A DNA stretch of 64,000 nt, from NCBI RefSeq assembly GCF_002995745.1, contig NZ_PVXQ01000006.1, positions 62,001 through 126,000 of the forward strand, read 5' to 3'. This document shows, one piece after another, positions 57,311-64,000 of this stretch. A program made the position numbers and the translations under genes. Origin of the DNA: Clostridium vincentii. Lineage in GTDB: Bacteria > Bacillota > Clostridia > Clostridiales > Clostridiaceae. The first letter of the stretch is position 1. Every line of letters starts with the position of its first letter. The notes beneath the pieces were generated by a model. The model saw only the letters and a list, made by a program, of their open reading frames with translations. It was not told the DNA's origin and made no database searches.

Positions 57311-58108
57311 CTAGACAGCATGAATATCTTTTTTAGAATAGATAAAGTAACTCATTCCTATTGAAACTGCAATAAATAGTATTTCAATTATTACAAATGA
57401 AGTTTCATAGGAAGTATTTTTCATAATATAGGCTGTATCATAATATTTAAATGGAGTTATATATTTTAATACATCGCCACCAACAACTGAATTAAACATA
57501 TTTATAATATAAAAACTAAACACAGTGCCCAGTGAAATAGATATTACTGATCTTAGTTTAGGAACAATAACAGAAATAAGAACTCCTAAGGACATAAACA
57601 TTAATTGCATGAAAAACATTGTAATAGAAATCATTATAAATAGTTCTATATCAAAGTCGGTAGTTGCAACAAAGGATGCCATTATACTAGCTACTATTAT
57701 ATAAATTATATTAGTGATAATAATAGATGTTAATACAGCAAGCAATTTAGCAGTAATTATCTGCTTACGGGTGACGGGTTTTGTTAAAAGAAAGTCTGCT
57801 GTTTTATCCCGGGCTTCCTTTGATACAATTGAAAGTCCTAAGTTTATAGCTTGAATAGATCCACATAAGGTTACATAAGTAAATATATAGGAATAAAAAC
57901 CTAAAATAGATGAAAAAGATTCTAGTGTGAGACCAAAAGCTTTTCTTACTGCCTCAGGATAACCTTCAAGTAAAGTTTTCATTCCTTCAATATCTTTTGA
58001 GAAACTAGGGAAAATTGATAAGAACATTATAATCAGTCCAACCAAGGAACCTGTCCATATAATTGTTGATTTTCTATAGGCCTTTAATTCATGAAGAAAC
58101 ATATTCAT
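57311..58108 (-). CDS. ABC-2 type permease, first of a tandem pair
   Basis: 265 residues with six membrane segments; NLGLSIVSKEARDKTADFLL, KPVTRKQIITAKLL. The start at 58108 follows AAGGAGG; longer in-frame starts would overlap the ATPase gene deeply. The start lies 5 bp after the ATPase stop. Confidence 0.88.
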   Translation of the reverse strand: MNMFLHELKAYRKSTIIWTGSLVGLIIMFLSIFPSFSKDIEGMKTLLEGYPEAVRKAFGLTLESFSSILGFYSYIFTYVTLCGSIQAINLGLSIVSKEARDKTADFLLTKPVTRKQIITAKLLAVLTSIIITNIIYIIVASIMASFVATTDFDIELFIMISITMFFMQLMFMSLGVLISVIVPKLRSVISISLGTVFSFYIINMFNSVVGGDVLKYITPFKYYDTAYIMKNTSYETSFVIIEILFIAVSIGMSYFIYSKKDIHAV

Positions 58109-58112
58109 AGGT

Positions 58113-58997
58113 TTATTCCTCCTTTTCATAATAATGCATAAATATTTCTTCAAGATCAGGTTCTTCTATCCAAACATTTAATAAATCAATATCGCATAGT
58201 TTTTTTGTGATTAAATTAATATCTCCTTTAAATAGAAAAGTAATTGTATTATCTTTAATTTCTAAATTATTTACACCAATAATATTGAAAAGATCTTTAT
58301 CTATCTTAGATTTCAAGTCTATTTTAATTTTTTTATAATTATTTTCTTGTAAAGTACTAATTTTTTCAACCTTTATAATTTTACCTTCCTTAATAATAGC
58401 AACGCGATTACATAATTTTTGAACTTCACTTAGAATATGGGAAGAGAATAAAATTGTTGTACCTTTTTTATTTTCTTCTTTTAATAAGTTGAAGAACTTT
58501 TGTTGCATAAGAGGATCAAGACCACTAGTTGGTTCATCTAGTATAATCAACTTTGGCTCATGAAGTAATCCTTGAATAATTCCAACTTTCTTTTTATTTC
58601 CAAAGGATAAATCATCAATCTTCTTATTAAGATCAAGATTCATTATTTCTGCTAATTCATTTATCCTTTTACTACAATCCTTCTTATAAAAACTTGCTGA
58701 ATATTTCAATAAATCTATTACTTTCATATTATTGTAGTAAAATACTTCAGATGGCAGATAGCCTAATTCCTTTGCTATTTCTGGAGCTGATTTAATACAA
58801 TCTTTACCGAAAATTGTAGCACTTCCAGAAGTGGGATGAATTAATGCTAATAGAGTTCTAAGTGTAGTAGATTTACCAGCACCATTAGGCCCTATAAAGC
58901 CGAAAATTTCTCCTTCTTCAACATTAAAGCTTACATCAGAGATTCCTCTTGATTTTCCGTAAGTCTTTGTAAGATTATTAATTTCAATAATATTCAT
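58113..58997 (-). CDS. ABC transporter ATPase
   Basis: 294 residues: Walker A FIGPNGAGKSTTLRTLL, signature LSFGNKKKVGIIQGLL, Walker B LIILDEPTSGLDPL, H-loop SSHILSEVQ and a C-terminal domain of about 80 residues. Antibiotic-exporter type (BcrA-like). The start at 58997 follows GGAGGTTACAAG; an in-frame start 15 bases upstream precedes that site. Confidence 0.93.
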   Translation of the reverse strand: MNIIEINNLTKTYGKSRGISDVSFNVEEGEIFGFIGPNGAGKSTTLRTLLALIHPTSGSATIFGKDCIKSAPEIAKELGYLPSEVFYYNNMKVIDLLKYSASFYKKDCSKRINELAEIMNLDLNKKIDDLSFGNKKKVGIIQGLLHEPKLIILDEPTSGLDPLMQQKFFNLLKEENKKGTTILFSSHILSEVQKLCNRVAIIKEGKIIKVEKISTLQENNYKKIKIDLKSKIDKDLFNIIGVNNLEIKDNTITFLFKGDINLITKKLCDIDLLNVWIEEPDLEEIFMHYYEKEE

Positions 58998-59016
58998 ACT
59001 TGTAACCTCCAATATA

Positions 59017-59652
59017 TTAAGTTAATGCACGCTTTACTAGATAAGTAATTTCCTTTATAAATTTTTCGTAATCTTCAAATTTCATATCATAAGCATTTTT
59101 ATGGCTTTCCTCTGCAAAATCCCGCATAGATTCTTTCATTCTAGCTGAAATACCTTCGATAAAAACTAAAATACTTTCTGTAGATATATCGCTTTTTATA
59201 TAACCTTTTTCTTTATTGCGATCTATAAGATTCCTCATGAAAGTTCTACCTTGTTCTAAAATATAAGTTAAAGCTTCATCTTTTATATTATGCTTATTCT
59301 CATAGGTTAAAGTTAAAAGAAAGATATATAAGTCTTGCTCTTCCTTTAAAAATAGCCATGTATCTTTAAAGCCATCATAAAAAAGATCTATAATATTAAC
59401 TTCCTCAATATTTTTTATTTTTGAAGAGGCATATCGCATAGAGATACTATATGACTCTTTTACGCAATATAGATATAATCCTTTTTTATCTTGAAAATAT
59501 TGATACAGACTACCTTTAGCTATACCTGCCTCTTTAGCAATTTTAGCGATATTTCCTTTTTCATAACCCTGTTCTCCAAATTCTTTTATGGATTCTCGAA
59601 AAATTTTTTCTTTCTTTTCATGTGGTAATTTTAAAAAAGTTTCCTTTGGCAT
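59017..59652 (-). CDS. TetR-family transcriptional regulator
   Basis: 211 residues: N-terminal helix-turn-helix (FGEQGYEKGNIAKIAKEAGI, AKGSLYQYFQDKKGLYLYCV) and a ligand-binding C-terminal domain. The start at 59652 follows GGAGGTG; an ATG 18 bases upstream overlaps the operator. First gene of the operon, so it probably represses itself and the exporter. Confidence 0.92.
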   Translation of the reverse strand: MPKETFLKLPHEKKEKIFRESIKEFGEQGYEKGNIAKIAKEAGIAKGSLYQYFQDKKGLYLYCVKESYSISMRYASSKIKNIEEVNIIDLFYDGFKDTWLFLKEEQDLYIFLLTLTYENKHNIKDEALTYILEQGRTFMRNLIDRNKEKGYIKSDISTESILVFIEGISARMKESMRDFAEESHKNAYDMKFEDYEKFIKEITYLVKRALT

Positions 59653-59668
59653 TTGTTTCACCTCCGTC

Positions 59669-59700
59669 ATGACTAACTAGTCATATGACTCCTTGGTCAT
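59669..59700. promoter_or_regulatory. Double operator of the TetR-ABC operon
   Basis: Two adjacent 16-bp dyads of the form ATGAC-N6-GTCAT (59669-59684 and 59685-59700), directly upstream of the tetR ribosome site. Two tandem sites suggest cooperative binding of two dimers. Confidence 0.78.
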
Positions 59701-59913
59701 AGTATACTTCTATTTTTTAGTAAAAGCAATAGAACAATAACTGGGGTTGCTTAAAACCTTTTCATAGATAGTGTATACTTAGCCAGTTGTAGAATTTGTA
59801 GTAAACTAAAGAATACAGTTCTAATAGGAAAAGATATTAAAAAAATAAATTTATTATAGTAATATAATATTTAAATATAAACATATGAAAATTAGGGAGG
59901 AATTGAGAAGCTT

Positions 59914-61053
59914 ATGCTATTTAAGAAAATACCAAAAACATTAGGGGTAATACTAACATTGTCGTTATCAATATCACTTTTAGGGTGTGGACCCTCAAAG
60001 ACAGATAATAAAGCAGTGACAAAAGATTTAAGCAATTATGAATTAGATAGTTACGAGGAAAATATTGATTCTTTAGGATTAAATAATAAGTTAAAGGCTG
60101 GAGAAAAGGTTATTATTGGATTTTCCATGGATTCTTTAAAAGAACCTATTTGGAAAGTAAGTAGAGATGCTTTTATTAGTAGAGCTAAGGAACTTGGAGC
60201 AGAAGTAAGAGTAGAGCAAGCAAACAGTGATGACAGATTACAATTAGCACAAATAGACCAATTAATTGCGGAAGGGGTAAACGTATTAGTAGTAGCTCCA
60301 CATGATGGTGAAGTTACCGCTGAGGCAGCAGAGAAAGCTCACAATGCAGGCATAAAGCTTATAGCATATGATAGATTAATAAAAAACAGTGATGTGGATT
60401 TATATGTAGCGCTTGATAGCTTTAAAGCTGGAGAATTACAAGCACAAGAATTATTGAAAAATGTTAAAAGTGGAAATGTAGCTTATGTAGGAGGATCTCC
60501 GTCAGATAATAATGCTATATTATTTAGATCTGGAGCAATGAAAGTGCTAGAGAGTAATAAAGATTCTATTAATATAGTGATGGATAAATACTCTACAGAT
60601 TGGAAGGCTGAGGAAGCTTATAACAATGTAATGGATCTTTTGACTACAGATAGTAATATTCAAGGAATAGTTTGTGCGAATGATGGAACTGCATCTGGGG
60701 CAATTGCAGCATTAGAGAAGTTCTCCCTAGTGGGCAAGATACCTGTAACAGGATTAGATTCAGAACTTTCAGCATGCCAAAGAATAGTAGAGGGGAAACA
60801 GCTAATGACAATATATAAACCAACTAACGAAATGGCAAGTAAGGCTGCAGAACTAGCTGTCAAAATGGCAAAGGGAGAAACTGTTGAAGCAAATAATAAA
60901 ATATTTAATGGAAAAATAGATGTACAGGCATATTATTTAGACCCAATTGTTGTAACTAAAGAGAATATGGTGGATACCGTTGTAAAGTATAATTTTCAGT
61001 CCTTTGAGGATGTATATAAAAATGTACCAGAAGACCAAAGACCTAAACAATAA
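59914..61053 (+). CDS. Xylose-type sugar-binding lipoprotein
   Basis: 379 residues: lipoprotein signal with LLGC (Cys25), then a periplasmic-binding type I fold (KVIIGFSMDSLKEPIWKVSR, QIDQLIAEGVNVLVVAPHDG, AYDRLIKNSDVDLYVALDS, CANDGTASGAIAAL) close to XylF/ChvE. No ABC permease or ATPase gene follows; instead a chemoreceptor gene begins 27 bp later. The pair probably senses a sugar for chemotaxis. GGGAGGAATTG lies upstream. Confidence 0.92.
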   Translation: MLFKKIPKTLGVILTLSLSISLLGCGPSKTDNKAVTKDLSNYELDSYEENIDSLGLNNKLKAGEKVIIGFSMDSLKEPIWKVSRDAFISRAKELGAEVRVEQANSDDRLQLAQIDQLIAEGVNVLVVAPHDGEVTAEAAEKAHNAGIKLIAYDRLIKNSDVDLYVALDSFKAGELQAQELLKNVKSGNVAYVGGSPSDNNAILFRSGAMKVLESNKDSINIVMDKYSTDWKAEEAYNNVMDLLTTDSNIQGIVCANDGTASGAIAALEKFSLVGKIPVTGLDSELSACQRIVEGKQLMTIYKPTNEMASKAAELAVKMAKGETVEANNKIFNGKIDVQAYYLDPIVVTKENMVDTVVKYNFQSFEDVYKNVPEDQRPKQ

Positions 61054-61080
61054 AGTGAAAGCTAGGAGGAAATTATAATT

Positions 61081-62808
61081 ATGAAAAAGATGAGCAGTGT
61101 AAATATAAAAGCACTTAGTAATAGAAGTATTAAAGCAAGAATGATGACAACTTTTATAGTAGTAATAGTATCGCTTTTTGTAATAAATATATTTTCTATT
61201 TATAAAAGTTACAGTAATAATCAAAAGTATACAGTATTAATTGATAATACAATGAAAGAAGGAAGATTGAAGGAAATCTCAGTGGCCATGGTTGATCTTA
61301 CAGGAAATTATCTTACAAATAATAAGCAGGAAGATTTAGATGAAATTAACAATCATTGGAAAGAAATAGAGGATATATGTAATTATTTAGATAATACTAT
61401 TGAATCTGATGAAAGTATCAGTACTTATAACATTCTTAAAAATTTAATTATAAATACTAAAATCGATTGTAATAATGCAATAATATATAATAAAAACAGT
61501 GAAACAGCAATGAAATCCTCAGATTCTTATAATTCAGCGGAGAAAAAAGTTCAATATGTTGAATCAATTAATGGAGAATTATTATCTAATGAAGTTAATT
61601 ATATGAAAACTGTACAGGAAGAAATAGATAAATCGTTCCGTATAAATATAATAGCGGCTATGGCATTACTTTTAGTTATTGTAATAGCATGCTTAGTATA
61701 CTCAATAACATTTTCTAGTAGCATAAGCAGAAGGCTTATAAGACTTAAGGAAATAGCTCAGGAAATAGCTAATGGGGATTTAAGAAATACTGATAAAAAA
61801 TCTGAAGAAAATAAGAATACTAATGATGAATTAAATATTTTAGAACACACTTTCATGGATATGAAGAAGTCTCTAAATTCAACAATAAGTATAGTTAGAG
61901 AAAGTATTGTTAGTGTAACACAAGCATCTACAGATTTAGCAATAAATATGAGCCAAAGTAAAGGGGCTAATGATGTTGTAGTAGAGTCTATTAATTCTGT
62001 TAACGAAGTTGCAAATATTCAAGCAAATTCAATTGACCAAACCTTTCAGAAGATTGGTCAAGTTAATAGCAATATTCAAGATACTCTTAATAATGTTGTG
62101 AATTTAAAACAACGTGTTGAAGTAGCAGATTCTAATACAAATGTGGGTAAAGAAACATTGACTACTATGATTGAACAAATTAAAAACATAAATACTATGA
62201 TTTACTCATTTAAGGATCAAACAAGAAATCTAAATGAAAATTCATTAAAGATAGGGCAAGTTCTTGATATGGTAAGCAGTATTGCAGAACAAACAAATCT
62301 TCTAGCGCTTAATGCATCAATTGAAGCTGCTAGAGCAGGAGAAGCAGGAAGAGGATTTGCAGTTGTTGCAGAGGAAGTAAGGAATCTTGCAGAACAAAGT
62401 ACCTCTGCAACACAAGAAATTGAAAGCATAATAATGGATCTTCAAAATGGAACAAATAAAATCTCATTAGAAGCAGAAATTGCAATGAATGAAATTCAGG
62501 CAAATACAAATCTAGCGGGAAAAGTTGAAATAGCATTTAAAGATATTTATAATTCTAATCAAGATATTAAAAGTTCAACAACTAATATTGTAAATTATAT
62601 TGAAGATGTTTCAACTCAAATAAAATATATAAATGAATCTATGGAATCTATAAATAAAAACACACAACAATTATCTAGGGATAGTGAAAATTCCTCAGCA
62701 GTTACAGAGGAACAATTGGCTGTAATAGATGAGGTTAGTAATCAATCATCCTATCTTGAGGAGATGGCTAAAACCTTGAGTGATACTGTTGAAAAGTTTA
62801 AAATATAA
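61081..62808 (+). CDS. Methyl-accepting chemotaxis protein with 4-helix-bundle sensor
   Basis: 575 residues: membrane segment 1 (about 19-40), helical extracellular domain of about 155 residues, membrane segment 2 (about 195-213, [20 protein letters not shown]), HAMP, signalling domain with tip [20 protein letters not shown]. The helical sensor resembles receptors that dock a loaded binding protein (as Tar with maltose protein), which fits the neighbouring sugar-binding lipoprotein gene. AGGAGGAAAT lies upstream. Confidence 0.94.
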   Translation: MKKMSSVNIKALSNRSIKARMMTTFIVVIVSLFVINIFSIYKSYSNNQKYTVLIDNTMKEGRLKEISVAMVDLTGNYLTNNKQEDLDEINNHWKEIEDICNYLDNTIESDESISTYNILKNLIINTKIDCNNAIIYNKNSETAMKSSDSYNSAEKKVQYVESINGELLSNEVNYMKTVQEEIDKSFRINIIAAMALLLVIVIACLVYSITFSSSISRRLIRLKEIAQEIANGDLRNTDKKSEENKNTNDELNILEHTFMDMKKSLNSTISIVRESIVSVTQASTDLAINMSQSKGANDVVVESINSVNEVANIQANSIDQTFQKIGQVNSNIQDTLNNVVNLKQRVEVADSNTNVGKETLTTMIEQIKNINTMIYSFKDQTRNLNENSLKIGQVLDMVSSIAEQTNLLALNASIEAARAGEAGRGFAVVAEEVRNLAEQSTSATQEIESIIMDLQNGTNKISLEAEIAMNEIQANTNLAGKVEIAFKDIYNSNQDIKSSTTNIVNYIEDVSTQIKYINESMESINKNTQQLSRDSENSSAVTEEQLAVIDEVSNQSSYLEEMAKTLSDTVEKFKI

Positions 62809-62847
62809 CTTTTAGAGTAATTTTTACCTGAGAATAGGAACAAATGC

Positions 62848-62879
62848 AAAAAAAAGTTCTGTTATTCAGAACTTTTTTG
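62848..62879 (+). terminator. Terminator of the sugar-sensing operon
   Basis: AAAAAAGTTCTG/CAGAACTTTTTT with a short loop. Confidence 0.9.
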
Positions 62880-63015
62880 TGTAATTTTTAGAAATATTAT
62901 AAAAAATAGAGTTATCTACTTTTCGAAGACATTAAAGATAGACAAGATGTTATTAATAAAATACAAAATTTATTAAAATATAAATACAATAGCCTTTATA
63001 AAGGTCAAAACACTA

Positions 63016-63053
63016 AGGAGTAGATGCCACAATATAATGGTATCTGCTCTTTA
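63016..63053. terminator. Hairpin after the histidine phosphatase gene
   Basis: AAGGAG-AGAT-CCA pairs with TGG-ATCT-CTC across small bulges; a terminator for the minus-strand gene is likely. Confidence 0.65.
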
Positions 63054-63063
63054 ATTATAATAA

Positions 63064-63702
63064 TTAAACATAGGATTTAATTTTATAGTCATGAGGAAGA
63101 TGACTTGTATCATTTAAAGTCACTAATTTTGGGTATAGTTCATCATTAAAGGATAGCTTGCATATTGAGGTATTTCCTAAATTCATCTTATGGTACATAG
63201 ACATATTCCAATCGAACAATGCTATTAAGCTTGCCTTAATAATTCCACCGTGGCAAACAATTATTATTATTTTATTTTTATGTTTATTTAAAAGATTTAA
63301 TATACCTTCCTTAGCACGAATGCTTGCCAGCCTTATGCTTAAATCTCCACCGCATAAAGGGGCATCAATTTTATCATCTCTCCAAATCTTAAAGCTATCT
63401 GGGTAAGACTCTTTAATTTCGGTTATAGTAAGGCCTTCCCACTCACCAAAATCTATTTCTCTTAAAGCTGGCTCTAATTCAAGCTTTTTATCTGTGTTAG
63501 AGCATATTACTTTTGCAGTATCTACAGCTCTTTTTAAGGGACTTGTATAAATATAATCAAAGGAATTCTCAAGTTTAGTTCTGAGAAATTGTGCTTGGAA
63601 AATACCTTCATCAGATAATTCTATATCCTGAGAACCTTGGAATTTGCCTAATTTGTTCCATTTAGTTTCACCATGTCTTACTAATAATAATGTAGTAGCC
63701 AT
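63064..63702 (-). CDS. Histidine phosphatase family protein
   Basis: 212 residues of the phosphoglycerate mutase-like branch: catalytic LLVRHGETKWNKLGKFQG, SPLKRAVDTAKVI, EIDFGEWEGLT and late His in IIVCHGGII. Candidates include alpha-ribazole phosphatase or a general phosphatase. AGGAGGTATT lies upstream. No cobalamin genes are nearby to settle the role. Confidence 0.9.
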   Translation of the reverse strand: MATTLLLVRHGETKWNKLGKFQGSQDIELSDEGIFQAQFLRTKLENSFDYIYTSPLKRAVDTAKVICSNTDKKLELEPALREIDFGEWEGLTITEIKESYPDSFKIWRDDKIDAPLCGGDLSIRLASIRAKEGILNLLNKHKNKIIIIVCHGGIIKASLIALFDWNMSMYHKMNLGNTSICKLSFNDELYPKLVTLNDTSHLPHDYKIKSYV

Positions 63703-63744
63703 AATACCTCCTGTAAAAAATGATTGATTATTTTGTTCTATAGA

Positions 63745-63767
63745 TTATGATAAAATTATTATCATAA
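63745..63767. promoter_or_regulatory. Palindrome between divergent genes
   Basis: TTATGATAA-AATTA-TTATCATAA, perfect 9-bp arms, in the divergent gap. The inner TGATAA...TTATCA resembles Fur-family boxes. Confidence 0.5.
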
Positions 63768-63817
63768 AAAGTCAATGAGATCTGCATGGCAATAAAGATA
63801 AAAAGGAGATAATAGCA

Positions 63818-64000
63818 ATGGAAAATGAATATATAAGATGTAACAGTGCAAATATATATTATGAAGTACATGGCGAGGGGGAACCTATTCTATGCTTACA
63901 TGGGAATGGTGAAGACTCAAGTTATTTCAAACCCCAGATTAGGGAATTTTCAAAAAAGTATAAAGTAATAGTAATGGATAGTAGAGGCCATGGTAAGTCC
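63818..64000 (+). CDS. Alpha/beta hydrolase, 3' end outside the window
   Basis: The first 61 codons are visible: YYEVHGEGEPILCLHGNGED (oxyanion HGN region) and VIVMDSRGHGKS. This is the N-terminus of an alpha/beta-fold hydrolase; the nucleophile elbow lies beyond the window. AAAAGGAG lies upstream of the ATG. Confidence 0.88.
   Translation, partial: MENEYIRCNSANIYYEVHGEGEPILCLHGNGEDSSYFKPQIREFSKKYKVIVMDSRGHGKS

Overview
The window comes from a low-GC, anaerobic, spore-forming Firmicute, most likely Clostridium sensu stricto. Supporting evidence is the AT-rich genes with strong AGGAGG-type ribosome sites, the ptb-buk butyrate pair, two rubredoxins, a Spo0E-like phosphatase, a SleB-like hydrolase, c-di-AMP synthesis, and RNA regulators typical of the group (T-box, SAM-I riboswitch, glmS ribozyme). 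Most of it is chromosomal core, with one clearly accessory stretch at about 42.4-45.5 kb.

Layout. 1-13 kb: end of an isoaspartyl dipeptidase gene, a SleB-like hydrolase and an anchored protein of unknown function on the minus strand, then cdaA-cdaR (c-di-AMP), a FAD oxidoreductase, ptb-buk, an AIM24 protein, an acetylesterase, a TrpR-like regulator and glmM. 13-20.4 kb: a sugar island with a GntR regulator, PTS EIIC, GH1 hydrolase, the remnant of a second GH1, two cupin-type phosphoglucose isomerase-like proteins and an unusually long mannose-6-phosphate isomerase. 20.4-30.7 kb: a T-box-like leader followed by ilvH-cimA-leuC-leuD-leuB-ilvD-ilvB-ilvC. The operon has citramalate synthase and no leuA, so it reads as a threonine-independent isoleucine (and valine) operon. 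30.8-35.7 kb: MarR plus a heterodimeric ABC exporter and a GIY-YIG protein. 35.8-38.4 kb: a minus-strand ABC-2 exporter bounded by two nearly identical 53/54-bp terminator copies, one of which is the expression platform of the SAM-I riboswitch controlling a transsulfuration enzyme. 40.2-42.4 kb: the glmS ribozyme, with a very long P1 insertion, and glmS.

The most unusual object lies just after glmS. An 876-bp element (42499-43374) has TGT/ACA ends, a 5-bp GCAGC target duplication, and three copies of an end repeat at each end. The repeats are packed on the glmS side and spread out on the far side. It splits a 53-codon gene that can be reconstructed exactly. The end repeats contain ACAATAAAGTCT, as in Tn7 TnsB sites. 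It is best read as a non-autonomous Tn7-like element, with a solo related end 1.9 kb further on.

45.5-64 kb: YciI-like, MBL-fold, Lrp-type and M50-like genes, a PHP gene broken by one stop codon, a PC4-like protein, an XRE regulator, a Spo0E-like protein, three chemoreceptors, a duplicated rubredoxin locus, a ferritin-like lipoprotein, a TetR-controlled ABC-2 operon, a sugar-binding lipoprotein paired with a chemoreceptor, a histidine phosphatase, and the start of an alpha/beta hydrolase. Several small pseudogenes (GH1, HAD, AlbA_2, PHP, chemoreceptor tail) show active local decay and rearrangement. No tRNA, rRNA, CRISPR array or intact transposase gene was seen.
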